Shown: piece after piece, positions 42,305 to 54,201 of the stretch | Position numbering within the stretch: position 1 is the first letter of the stretch | Layout of the letters: every line of letters starts with the position of its first letter | DNA from: Hymenoscyphus infarciens | Taxonomy: Eukaryota > Ascomycota > Leotiomycetes > Helotiales > Helotiaceae | Reading direction: 5' to 3' | DNA length: 64,000 bases | Assembly (NCBI GenBank): GCA_001414345.1 | Contig: LLCB01000063.1 | Span: 124,001 to 188,000 of the forward strand | Notes under the pieces: model-generated | Told to the model about the DNA's origin: nothing | Seen by the model: the letters and a program-made list of their open reading frames with translations, nothing else | Database searches by the model: none | Made by a program: the position numbers and the translations under genes

Positions 42305-44713
42305 ATGCGACGAACCGTCCTTCAAGCCCATGTATGGGGGCCTTCCGCCGTTTACCAAGCAGCTTCACGACAGGTCTCGAATAATCCCACATCCATAGCT
42401 ACTCGACTGCGTACGAAATGCGCATCCCATACTCCCATCAGATATAATTCGGAGTTGCACAGCTCTTCCAAAAGCTCACCATCTTCATTCAAATCCAATG
42501 CTCCACCCATTGGTACCCATTTCTTCAGACCACGCACAGGTCTATCGGCGCGATGGCAACCAGCGATTTCACAATTACGGCCTTTCAATAGCAGATCATC
42601 TTTAAGAGAATCGCCGAAGGACTCCGACAGACAAGATTTGAGAGAGAAGGAAAAGGCAAGGAAATTGGAGGAGGAAGAGGATAAAATCGACGAACCAGAT
42701 GGATTTGGCAGAAGTGAAAAGGCATCCAAGGCGGCTCAGGTCAATTTAAGCGCCCGTCTGTCCAGCCCGAAGAAACAGGGCAATTCTGCTGGCTTCGGGG
42801 AAATATGGAGATTGATCAAAATCGCAAGGCCAGAAGCCAGATGGCTAGGTCTTGCTTTTGGGTTCCTTTTGGTATCATCAACCATCACCATGTCTATACC
42901 CTTTTCCATCGGAAAAATCCTGGATCTTGCGACAAAGGACCCGTCCGAGGGCGGCACCCTGTTTGGACTTGAAATCACACAGTTTTATATTGCACTGGGC
43001 GCGCTTCTGACAATTGGGGCTGCTGCAAATTATGGACGAATCATCATTTTACGAATTGTTGGAGAGAGAATTGTCGCCAGACTTCGTTCGCAGTTATACC
43101 GACGAACTTATGTCCAAAATGCAGAATTTTTCGATGCCAATCGTGTCGGAGATCTCATCTCCCGCCTTAGTTCCGATACAGTCATTGTTGGCAAAAGTAT
43201 TACGCAAAATCTTTCTGATGGGCTTAGAGCCATTGTCAGTGGAGGAGCCGGATTTGCTGCCATGGCATGGGTCAGCTTGAAGCTCACAAGTATCTTGTGC
43301 TTGATGTTCCCTCCAGTTGCCATTGGTGCTTTCTTCTACGGTCGAATGATTCGAAATTTGAGCAGAAAGATTCAGCGCAATCTGGGAACTTTGTCCAAAA
43401 TTGCCGAAGAAAGACTTGGTAATGTTCGAACATCTCAAGCTTTCGCTGGTGAGACGCAAGAAGTTGGGCGATACAATCATCAGATCAAGAAAATATTTGC
43501 TCTCGGTAAAAGGGAGGCCATCATCAGTGCTACATTTTTCAGTTCTTCCGGCTTCTTTGGAAATATGACCATTTTGGCTCTGCTATACTCCGGAGGGTCC
43601 ATGGTGAAGAATGGCCTCATTAGCATTGGAGATCTAACATCGTTCTTGATGTATACTGCTTACGCAGGATCAAGTCTCTTTGGTGTGTCCAGCTTTTACT
43701 CGGAATTGATGAAAGGAGTGGGAGCAGCAAGTCGTTTGTTCGAACTCCAGGATCGTAAGCCTACGATTCCAGCTACTGTTGGTACCAAAGTCAAGTCTGC
43801 TCAAGGCATCATCAAATTCTCAGATGTCCATTTTGCATACCCAACACGACCAGCAGTCAATATTTTTGAGGGTCTCGACTTCGAGATCCCTTCCGGTACC
43901 AATGTGGCTATCGTTGGTCCCAGTGGAGGTGGCAAATCAACAATTGGGTCTCTCTTGTTGAGATTTTACAACCCAACCAAAGGAACAATCTCCATAAACG
44001 GCCAGGACATTTCCACCTTGAACGGCAAATCGCTCCGTCGAAGAATTGGAATGGTGGGACAAGAACCAGTTCTCATGTCCGGGTCCATCGCAGAAAATAT
44101 CGCGTATGGCAAGCCCCATGCTTCACGGGCAGAAATCATTGCAGCTGCCAGAAAAGCAAACTGTCAATTTATTAGCGACTTCCCCGAGGGGTTGGATACC
44201 TCCGTTGGATCTCGTGGTGCCCAGCTGTCGGGGGGGCAGAAGCAAAGAATCGCCATTGCCCGAGCTTTGCTCAAGAATCCCGATATCCTGATTCTAGATG
44301 AAGCAACATCCGCATTGGATGCCGAGTCTGAAACACTTGTCAATTCGGCCCTAGCAGCATTACTCAGGGGGCACAATACGACAATCTCAATTGCCCATCG
44401 ATTGTCGACTATCATGAGATCGGATCGTATTATCGTGCTTGGAAATGATGGAAAGGTTGCTGAGCAAGGCACATATGCCTCTTTATCCAACAACCCTCAC
44501 TCGGCATTCACCAAGTTGATGGAGTGGCAGATGAGCGGTGGTGATGCCGCAGACAAACGAAGCATGGAACCAGAGGGTCATCTTACCGAAACGGAAGAGA
44601 TTGAAGAGGATCTCGCTCGAATGGAAGTAGAGAACCCTGAGGAAGCTGACGAAGAGGAAAAACAAACCAAGACGGAAGCTGTTTTGGAGAAGGCTGGAGA
44701 GGAACAAAAATAA
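42305..44713 (+). CDS. MDL1: Mitochondrial ABC half-transporter, Mdl1/ABCB10-like
   Basis: This single-exon protein has 802 residues from ATG 42305; an in-frame GTG nine bases upstream is not a likely start. The N-terminus (MRRTVLQAHV, then Arg/Ser-rich and acid-free for about 60 residues) is a mitochondrial presequence. A charged linker (REKEKARKLEEEED) precedes six membrane spans. The nucleotide-binding domain has Walker A GPSGGGKST (from 538), Q-loop MVGQEPVL, signature LSGGQKQRIAIARALL (from 641), Walker B ILILDEATSALDAES (catalytic Glu after D665) and switch AHRLST. Mdl1 exports peptides made by m-AAA proteolysis from the matrix across the inner membrane. The C-terminal tail of about 60 residues is very acidic (EEDLARMEVENPEEADEEEK). 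RIP-type DNA begins only about 170 bp after the stop. Confidence 0.92.
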   Translation: MRRTVLQAHVWGPSAVYQAASRQVSNNPTSIATRLRTKCASHTPIRYNSELHSSSKSSPSSFKSNAPPIGTHFFRPRTGLSARWQPAISQLRPFNSRSSLRESPKDSDRQDLREKEKARKLEEEEDKIDEPDGFGRSEKASKAAQVNLSARLSSPKKQGNSAGFGEIWRLIKIARPEARWLGLAFGFLLVSSTITMSIPFSIGKILDLATKDPSEGGTLFGLEITQFYIALGALLTIGAAANYGRIIILRIVGERIVARLRSQLYRRTYVQNAEFFDANRVGDLISRLSSDTVIVGKSITQNLSDGLRAIVSGGAGFAAMAWVSLKLTSILCLMFPPVAIGAFFYGRMIRNLSRKIQRNLGTLSKIAEERLGNVRTSQAFAGETQEVGRYNHQIKKIFALGKREAIISATFFSSSGFFGNMTILALLYSGGSMVKNGLISIGDLTSFLMYTAYAGSSLFGVSSFYSELMKGVGAASRLFELQDRKPTIPATVGTKVKSAQGIIKFSDVHFAYPTRPAVNIFEGLDFEIPSGTNVAIVGPSGGGKSTIGSLLLRFYNPTKGTISINGQDISTLNGKSLRRRIGMVGQEPVLMSGSIAENIAYGKPHASRAEIIAAARKANCQFISDFPEGLDTSVGSRGAQLSGGQKQRIAIARALLKNPDILILDEATSALDAESETLVNSALAALLRGHNTTISIAHRLSTIMRSDRIIVLGNDGKVAEQGTYASLSNNPHSAFTKLMEWQMSGGDAADKRSMEPEGHLTETEEIEEDLARMEVENPEEADEEEKQTKTEAVLEKAGEEQK

Positions 44714-45599
44714 ACGGGATCGGATCATTTCTCTTTTCTTCTGGATGAGTTGAGATAGAAGCGTGGCAGCGGGTCAGTCCCCAGGCAATGTAGCTCTTTC
44801 CCTGTTTGTTTTGTCTGGCGTAGGACTGCATAGTATGAGCGATGTTTAGGCTCTCGTCCTTGGAATAGACGGGTCTAGCGATATGTATAACACTCCGCTC
44901 GATAGAAAGTATATTTAATTGAATCTTTTAGAAATATTTATATAACACTTCTCTATTCTAAGTACGTTAACGAATGCGACGACTCGAGAATAATAAGTCT
45001 TCTAAATTAATAATATAATAGTAAATTAATAATTAATATATAATATAATAGTAAATTAATAATATATAATAATATAACTACTCTATAGAATATAATAGTA
45101 ATATTCTTTATATAGAAGAAACTTTAGACTACTAGTCTATATACGTATATATTAAATTTATACTAAAGAGAAGATCTTAATATAATCTTTTTTTTTCTTA
45201 TATAAAGAAAGCTAAGATTTTAAGAGATATAGATTTAAAAAATTATATCTCTAGATAGTATAGTATATATATTACTTCTCTATGTCTAGACTTCTATTAT
45301 ACTACTTTATATGCTTTTTAGAGAGATAGTATAAGAATAGTCACGTGATAAAGAAGCTAAGAGGTAATATATAAATTATATATAAGTATATAAGTATATA
45401 AGTAAGTATATATATATATCTTAGGTTTAGATCTATAGTATATAATATCTACTAAGATAGTAGACTTATACTAATCTAGTAATTTCTTTATACTTTTAAG
45501 ATAAAGAGCTAAAATAAAGAATCTTTTATTTTAAGTCTAGATCTTAATACGTTACTCTAAAGCGCTTCTAATATATTATAGATATATAGTTATATAATA

Positions 45600-46030
45600 T
45601 ACTTATTAGACTTAATAATTTACTTATAATCTTATATTAAAAAGCTCTACTAAAAAAATAATTATTTTAGCGTAAGTTAGTCTATAATATAAGTATATAA
45701 GAGGTTTAAAAGTAATACTATATCTATTTCTATACTTAGTATATAGCTTCTACTAAAAGATTATATTATTAGTATAGAATATAAGTAGATAAGTGAATTA
45801 CTCTTAGAAGAAGTATATCTATCTTATCTACGTTAAACTAAGAGCTAGTATAAGTAGTATAATATATCTATTTATAATAGTAATTAGCTATATTAGAAAG
45901 AATTCTATAAAATAGAAGTTATTAATATAAGAGAGTAGAAGAAGTTAAATAAAGAAGTAGAAAGAAGTATACTTCTACTATATATAGAGTAAGTATAAAT
46001 AGCTTTAATTTATATTTTAATATCTTAGGC
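45600..46030. repeat. Diverged direct repeat, copy A of the outer unit
   Basis: This segment matches copy B (47425-47734 continued at 53316-53452) in the same order, e.g. ATAATATAAGTATATAAG, AGCTAGTATAAGTAGTATAA and TAAGTATAAATAG, ending TAATATCTTA. These may be LTRs of an old, short or deleted element or simply two copies of a repeat. Copy B was split by copia element 2. Confidence 0.55.
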
Positions 46031-47734
46031 GCTTATATATAGAGTATATAAATAACTAAAGAGATATTATTATATATATTATAAATAGTATCTCTTTTCT
46101 CTAATAGAAAAGATACTTTTCTATACTTTTTTAAAGCGAGCTAATTCTTTTAAGATTAAATTAAATAACTAAGAAACTTAGAGAAATCTTAACTAAATAG
46201 CTTTAACTTTAACTTTTATAATTTAAGATAGATTAAGAAGAAAGTAAAGTCTCTTTATTTATTTGAAAAGACTAGTTTCTATTTAATATTTTAATAAAAG
46301 CGATATTTCTTATATTTTTTTATTAAGAGAAAGTAGAGAAAATATATTATAAGTTATTTTAAAAAGCTTATAAAGATTATTATAATATTATAAAAAAAAC
46401 TTCTATATACTAGTATAATATCCTTATAGTAAGTATACTAATATTACTAAAACTAGTTCGCTTTCTAAGACTTAGGATTATATAGTTATATAACTAGCTT
46501 TCTACTTCTTTATATATTTCTAGATAGTTACTTTACTTATTACTAAGTAAAATTTTAGTTAATAGTTATATCTAAATAGATATAACTATTATATATATAT
46601 ATAAGAAGTTATTATAACTATTAAAGATAACTTTTTATACTAGCTAGTATATCTAGTTTTTAAAATTTTATATAACTAGAAAAAGATATATCTTCTTCTT
46701 CTTATTTAATATTCTTAAGATTGAATATTAAGAGTAAGTTTTAATAGTAAAAGTAGTAAAATAGAATAAGTAAATACTTAGTAAGAAGACTTAACTAACT
46801 TAAATAAAACTAAAAACTAAGAAAATATCTACTCTTTCTTTCTATATTTATCTATATATCTATTTATATAGTATTATAACTAGCTTGAAATATAGCTATT
46901 TTAAAACTAGAATATAGTTTTTTTAAAGTCTAAGTCTAAAATATTATATATTATTAATATAATTAGAATAAGACTAGTTCTATTTAATACTAGTATAAAT
47001 ACTTAATTAGTACTAATATAAGTACGTAATATCTACTATTATATTCTACTATAGTTTTTATTTTATTATTAAGCTTTTTATTAAAGCTTTTAAATATAGT
47101 TAATATAATTAATATTATAAATAATTAGAGATTCTTAAAGAAATTTTCTAGATTTTATCTTATTTTACTTCGTTATTTTACTTATTCTACTAAGTTTAAG
47201 ATCTATTTCTAGAAAGTTTAAAATTTAAACTATTTATAAAAGATTTTAATTTTATTAAAAGACTATAGATTAAGTTTAAACTAAGTAATTCTTATACTTT
47301 ATATAATTTAATAGAATATACTTCTAATCTTCTATTTCTAGCTCTAATATAACTAAATAATTAAATTACTCTCTTATTATTTAAACTCTATTAAAGTATA
47401 TAATAATATAGAAATTTAATATTAATTTATCTATTATCTTATATTTATAAAGCTTTATTAAAAAAAGAAAGAATTAAGATAAGTTAGCTTAGATATAATA
47501 TAAGTATATAAGCGAGATTTCTCTTATCTACTTCTACTACTTCTACTACTACTTTTCTACTCTTTTATTCTTCTTTTTACTTAATTCTAGTATTAGAAAG
47601 TCTATTAAAAGAGCTATAAAAGCTACTAAAAAAGCTTTTAAAAAGAAGGTCTCTTAAGTATATCTATTTTATAAGCTAGTATAAGTAGTATAATATATTT
47701 ATTTATTATAGTAATTAGCTATATTAAAAAGAAC

Positions 47735-47920
47735 TATTATAGATATAAGATTAAGAGAAGTATTATAGGTATTTAAAAGTATAGAGTAGAGAATTAGGTA
47801 TTTGTTACTATAAGAAGAGAACTATCTACTATATATAGAAGGGAGTATAAATACTTTAAGAGTAAGCTAAATCCAATTATTAGATAGTTATTATAAGAGT
47901 GAATATCTAATATAATAATA
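47735..47920 (-). repeat. 3' LTR of copia element 2
   Basis: This 186-bp LTR starts TATTATAGATATAAG and ends GAATATCTAATATAATAATA. It differs from its partner by transitions and a 3-bp indel near 47880. Confidence 0.9.
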
Positions 47921-50900
47921 TACTCTCTATTCGAGATTTAGTTTCTAAACTAGTTATTCTATATAACTCTACTTATTCTTAACTTTTAACCTTTCTAAAT
48001 AGATAACTTTATAAGCTATAATAGCTTTATAAACTCCTTATACTTATTAGTTCTTAGTATTTTAGTTAGTCTATCTACTAGTATCTCGTTTATAAATACG
48101 TAGTATAATTCTATAATACTCTTCTTTACTCTTTTATATACGAATTATTACTTATATACGAAGTACTTTATACGTTAATATAATTTAGAATTCTCTATAA
48201 TTTATATAGCTCTATAGTAATCACTTTCTACTTAAACTTATAGAGCGTTCTTACTTTTATACTCTAATTCTAAGAGTAAAAACCGTACTTATATAATCTT
48301 CTTTACTAATTTAGTAATACTATAGTATTCTGATTTAATTAAGTATAGTATAGTATAAGATTATTTCTAGAATTAATAAGTAATAATACTCTCTTCTAAA
48401 AAGAAGGTATATCTAGAAGTTAATTTACTAGTATATAAGTAATTCGTATAACTAGTATTAGTATATACTTCTAGTCTATTTAGATCTAGTCTTTTATATA
48501 TAATATACTAATTCTTTATTTCTTAGAAATATTATAATAAGTGTTTTATAGCTTAAATATACTACTATAAAGAGTTAACTAAAAACTTTAATAATACTAA
48601 TATTATATATAATATATCTAGATAAGTAAGAATAGCTATATAATTAGCTAATTCTACTATTAATTAGTACTTCTTTATACTCTCTTAAAGAGCTTATTCT
48701 ATATTTAATACTATAAAGTTTATATATCTAGAGTCTAAAAGAGTTATAACTAGATTATAGTCTTCTATACTAAAGCGTTTAAGGATCTTTGAGATATAAG
48801 TATCTTAATAAAGATATAGTTTTTTATTTTCTCTATTATATAAAATATATACTTTAAGAAAATATCTAGCTAGACTAAGGTCCTCTATCTATATAAAGAT
48901 TAGTTTTAACTTTATTAATATACTACTTTTTATCTACTATTAAGAAGTTATCTATATATATATAAATAATAACTTCTATAGCTTTATTTTAGTATATATA
49001 ATAATCTACTACTAAGAGCTTAAATTCTATCTTTTTAAGTACCTTATATAATTTATTTTACTATAGCTAAGAGGATTATTTAAAGCTATATAAGAACTTA
49101 TTTAATTTAACTATATATTCTTTAAAATTATATATAATACTATTCTTAGTATATTCTAGAAGTATATTATAGTAAACTTCTCTATTAATCTCGCTATTTA
49201 GAAAGGTAGTAATAGTATTTATTTATTTAACTTTAAGATTATATATTATAGTAAAAGCTAATATAATTCTCTAAGAGCTTATCTTATATACTCTTATAAA
49301 AGTATAGTAATAATCGACTTTATACTCTTACTTAAAGCTACGTACTATCTATCTTATCTTAAACTTTAAGATAACTAAATTAGCGTCTCTTTTAGTATAA
49401 TAAACGAATTTAGTAGTAAGTACTCTTTAGCCTCCTAGTACTAACTTTTGCTTAATAAGTGTTTAAGTCTTTTTATATATAAGCGACTCTATCTCTATTC
49501 TTATAGCGTATCTCTACTCTTTAGAGTTTTTACTATTTAAGGCTTTAATTAAAGTTTATAGATTATTAGAAATTTAAATACTCTTATATTTAATAGTAGT
49601 ATATACTTATCTAGCGGCGAGCTTTATAAGAGACTTAATTTCCTTTAAAGTTATCTTCTTCTTTACTAAATTTATAGTAATATTTAAATTAACTTTCTTA
49701 GTATAATTCTAATAAGTATTAACACGTTTACTTAGTAGAATAGTAGAATATACCTTTTAAGGTTATTAAATAGATTTATTAACTTTGTTATTAATAGAAA
49801 CTTTATTAAGAACTTTATTATATTTATTATAATTTAAATTAATTAAGCTAGGTTTATTAATATTAAGATTAAGAGTAAAATTGTTAAAGTTTATACTCTT
49901 ATCTAAAGTAATAGAAACTAGGATCTTATTATTAAGATTACTATCTCTAGATCTAGGTTTTAAGAGACTATATCTACTAATATACTCTTCTTTATTAAAT
50001 CTTATATCTAAGAATCTTATAACTCTTTATAATTCTAGTACTTAAATTCGCTAAATATATAAACCTTTATAACTAACTAATATATCTTTCTAAGCACGTA
50101 TAGTAAGCTTTTTACTTATAACTCTATTCTATACTAGGATATAGATAAAAGCCTTATACTCTAATACTTTTAGATTTAAGATATTTAGTATATTATTTTT
50201 ATCTAGATAGAATTTATCTAGAAACTTTTAGTAAGAGGTCTTACTATTACCTATACTATTAGTAGTAATATTATATATATATCTTTAGATTAGTATAAGT
50301 AGTACTTCTTCTTAGAGAAACTTAGAGATCTCTTAGTTAATTACTATAGATCGAAGTCTTTTAATAAGAGTATAGATTACGTACTTAGAAACTCTATCCT
50401 ACTTAGATAATCTTAGAGTAGTAATCTTAAGCTTTATTCTAAGGTTCTTAGTATACTCTTAAATATCTTTAACTATAAATTCCTTTTCTTCGTCTAGTCT
50501 AAATATCTTAATTTAGTAGCTATATTAGGTATATATTAATCGCTTAAAAGCTTAAAGATGTTCTTATATCTCTTCTTTTATTTTTAAGAGATATCTCTAT
50601 TACTTCTTCGAATATTCGTTAGTTAAGATTATAGTATACTCTATACTATTATATATTAGAGACTTGATTTATACTATATTACTAAATATATATCTAAGGA
50701 CTTCCTAGCTTTTATACTCTAGATTAATAGCTTTTAATCTATACTATATTAGCTTTCTAAGCTTATATAGAGTATATATAATTTTACCTTCTTAGATACT
50801 CTTTAAATTCTATATCTTTTATTAATTTAGAAGTCTTTTATACGTTATTAAAGCTAAGATGTCTAAAATAATAATACTATATTATTAGTAAAGAGATTTT

Positions 50901-53127
50901 AACTTTTTAAAGTACTACTAGGTAAGCTATAACTATAGTTAATACTAACTCTTACTTAAAATTTCCTAGCTTCTTATTAGTTAAAATAAGAAAGCTAGCC
51001 TTTTTATTAGTTAAGAAAGTCTTAGTATTAGTGCTTATACTACTTTTAATACTAGTATTATTAATATCTTAAGAAACTATAGAAGTTAGTCTCTTATTAA
51101 GATTAAGATTATATTTAATAATCTTAATATCTTACTTTTTACTTAAATATATCTTTAAGTTCTTAAGTAAGAGATAATTATTTAGTATCTTTAAAAGATA
51201 GTAATTATTATTTAAAAGAGAGAAGATACGCCTAGATTTAATAAGCTATAATTTATACTTATTAATAGTATCTCTAGTATCTATAAAGATATATCTACTA
51301 AAGAGGTTTATACTATCTTCTAAGATATATAAATAATTCTTTAATTTAATATAATAATAATCGTCTTTATCTTAGCTAGTATATAATTAGAGTACTACTA
51401 TACTAATTCCTTAAATAGAGGCTATACTACTAACTATTATAATAGTACTTAAATTCTCTTCTTAGAAGTCTCTTTAAAAGTAATAGCGATTATATATAAT
51501 ATATAAGTCAGCGCTAGTATTATTTCTAAATCTCTTTCTCTAAGGTTTAGACTTTTATAAGAATACTATAATAGCGTTAGTATCTAATTTAAGACTATAT
51601 ATTATATATAAGCTTATATAGCTAAAAGTACTTTCTATATTCTTAGTATTATTATTAGAGATATCTTTACGCTTAGTATCTTTATTCTTTAAAGAATTAC
51701 TCTTCTTTTTACCTTCCTTTTTTAGGTTTTATTTAGTTTACTTTTTACCTCTTTTAGCTTTCTACTTCTCCTTCTTTTCCTTATTCTTTAGAAGAGAAAA
51801 GTATAAATTAGATTTATACTTATTTAAGTTATAGTAAGAGCACTTCTTATCTTCTTTACTATTATTAAGGCTTTATACTCTTAAAAAGGGCTTTGTTTTT
51901 AGTATTCTCTCTAATATAAGCTTTATCTATAATATTAATAATTAAGCGATTAAGGTCTAGTAGATTAGAACCTCGAAGATCTACTTACTTAGTTATAGAC
52001 TATTAAGAAAAGGACTACGTTAATACTTTGATAAAAAGAGTAGTATACTACTTCTTAATATCTATTAATTTAAGATCTTTAAGCTTACGCTTTATATTTA
52101 AGAAGTAACTAATATACTTCTTAAGATTATTATATCTCTTATATTTATAGTTAATATAGTTACTAATTATATTATATATAAGTATCTCTCTTTTTCTAGA
52201 GTACTTTCTTTTAAGAGTATTCTATATATCTTTTATAGTATAGATGCTTTTAATAACTTTAGTAGAGAGAGCTTTAATATTATTTATAATTATAGAGTAG
52301 TATCTAGCCTCTCTCTTATTCTAAAGGTTCTATAACTTTACGTTATCTATAGTTTCCTCTTCTTATATAGTAAATCTTAATTTAACCTTCTTTAGTAGCT
52401 AAATATTCTTTTTAAGATAGACTTTTAAGTTATATTAATATATAAGCCTTATTATCTCTTCTTTCTATAATAAGTAATTACTTTTACCTTTTAAGCGTAA
52501 TCTTAATAAGAGCTAAGGAGTGCTATAATAACTTAAATTTAGTAGGTCTAATATATCGTTAGTGCTAGTAAATATCAACTAAGAGAGTAGTAGTAAAGAA
52601 GCTTCTAATCTAATACTATTTAGGTTATTATTTCCTATACTTCTTAATCTTAATTCTTTTAATAGTAAATTCGATTTATTATTAGAACCTTCTAGATTAT
52701 TATAGAGAGACTTTAAGAGCGATTTCTTAATTAGTAATCCTTTTACTAGTAAAAGTTATTCTAGAACCTATATAAGAGTATTTACTTTACTCTTACCTTT
52801 TTATATAGTTAATACTAAAGAGAGTAAATCGTTAAAAGATAATTTAGATATAGCTTAGAATGTCTCTTACTCTTATAAGTTAATAGTTATCGAAGAGATC
52901 GATTATCGTACTTTTGTCGATTTACTAAATAGATTATTTAGACTTAGTATATATTAAGATATAGTTAGTACTTATATGTTTTCTAGTGTTAATATCTCTT
53001 AACCTAGGTTTATATATATATATATATCGTTAGTAGTAATAAGACAATAAGTGAATTAACTTCTACTATTACGATTTAAGTAATACTATTAAATACTAAT
53101 AGTATAATAGCTACTAGGCTTATAACC

Positions 53128-53310
53128 TATTATAGATATAAGGTTAAGAGAAGTATTATAGGTATTTAAAAGTATAGAGTAGAGAATTAGGTATTTGTTA
53201 CTATAAAAAGAGAACTATCTACTATATATAGAAGAGAGTATAAATACTCTAAGAGTAAGCTAACTCTAATCGAGTAGTTATTATAAAAGTGAATATCTAA
53301 TATAATAATA
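53128..53310 (-). repeat. 5' LTR of copia element 2
   Basis: This is the 183-bp partner of 47735-47920, identical over long stretches such as TAGAGAATTAGGTATTTGTT. Confidence 0.9.
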
Positions 53311-53947
53311 AGAACTATATAAGATAGAAGTACTTAAGAATATAAAAGAGTAAAAGAGATTAAAAAATATAATAGAAAGAGACGTATCTCTATTATATAT
53401 AAAGTAAGTATAAATAGTTTTAATTTAACTTTTAATATCTTAGTATATTTAAACTAATTTAGTACTATTTTAGTCTAAAACTACTTTAAATAAGAGTAGT
53501 TTCTAACTAGACTACTAAATACGTCTATATATAAAGTATAAGAATATATATATACTTACTTTTACTTAAACCTAGTTTAAACTAGTATTAAATCGAGTTT
53601 AATAGCTTAAGTAAGAGTTAATATAGTATCTAATTCTATTTAGAGAGATTTAATAAGTTTCTAATCTTATTTATAGAGAGTTTAAAAGGTTATAAACCTA
53701 TTTAGAGTAGTTCTAAATCTATTCTAAGTTAATTAGAATTATTAAATTAATTAGAGCTATAACTAGACTATAGTTTATAGAAGTTCTAAGTAGGTTAGAG
53801 TAAGTATAGAGTAGTTCTAAGTAGTTCTAAGTAGTTTTAAGTAGCTTTTAAGCTATTCTATTATATCTAATACTAGCTTAAGTATTTATTAGCTATATAT
53901 TAGCTATATATTAAGACTAGTAAGTCTTAAAAAGTACTTAAAAGTCT

Positions 53948-54012
53948 TGATTTAGTTATAGTTTACAAAGTAACAATGGATTACGTAAGAAGTGAAAGAT
54001 GAAAAAGAATTA
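53948..54012. other. Short tract that kept CA/TG dinucleotides
   Basis: Within the RIP block this 65-bp tract contains CAAAG, CAATGG, AGTGAAAGATG and other CA/TG-containing words that are missing for kilobases on either side. It is followed by a phrase (TTAACTTAAATAAAA) also found near 46795, so it belongs to a repeat. Confidence 0.4.
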
Positions 54013-54108
54013 ATTAACTTAAATAAAAAACTAAGAAGCTATCTAATCTATATATATATATAGGCTATAGCTAGCCTTCTAGTCTAATACTAGTATAGTT
54101 CTAAGTCT

Positions 54109-54201
54109 GAAACTACGGATATAACTAATCCGTCGGATAGTGTTAATCCGTATACTCGGATAGTATTTAGTCCGTCGAATAGTATTTAGTCCGTCGGATA
54201 C
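54109..54201. repeat. Short tandem units with palindromic ATCCG...CGGAT core
   Basis: ATCCGTCGGAT (54128-54138), ATCCG-x6-CGGAT (54146-54161), CCGTCGAAT (54172-54180) and CCGTCGGAT (54191-54199) recur every 18-23 bp, linked by AGTATTTAGT. They form a GC-richer island in AT-rich repeat DNA, near the expected 3' end of copia element 3. Confidence 0.55.

Larger units (their letters stand above)
47735..53310 (-). mobile_element. Ty1/copia LTR retrotransposon 2, nested and RIP-destroyed
   Basis: LTRs at 47735-47920 (186 bp) and 53128-53310 (183 bp) flank a 5,576-bp element bordered by a perfect 5-bp duplication AGAAC (47730-47734, 53311-53315). Ends are TATTAT...ATAATA, from TGTTAT...ATAACA by transitions. 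Coding is on the minus strand: a reverse transcriptase box readable as YIDNFLIV near 48940-48975, and a gag zinc knuckle with pattern C-x2-[C to Y]-x4-[H to Y]-x4-[C to Y] near 51800-51850. The primer-site-like GGTTATAAGCC follows the right (5') LTR directly. No frame is intact. Confidence 0.9.
47425..53452. repeat. Diverged direct repeat, copy B, split by copia element 2
   Basis: Left part 47425-47734 and right part 53316-53452 are collinear with copy A once the inserted element and one AGAAC are removed. This independently confirms the insertion boundaries of copia element 2. Confidence 0.6.
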
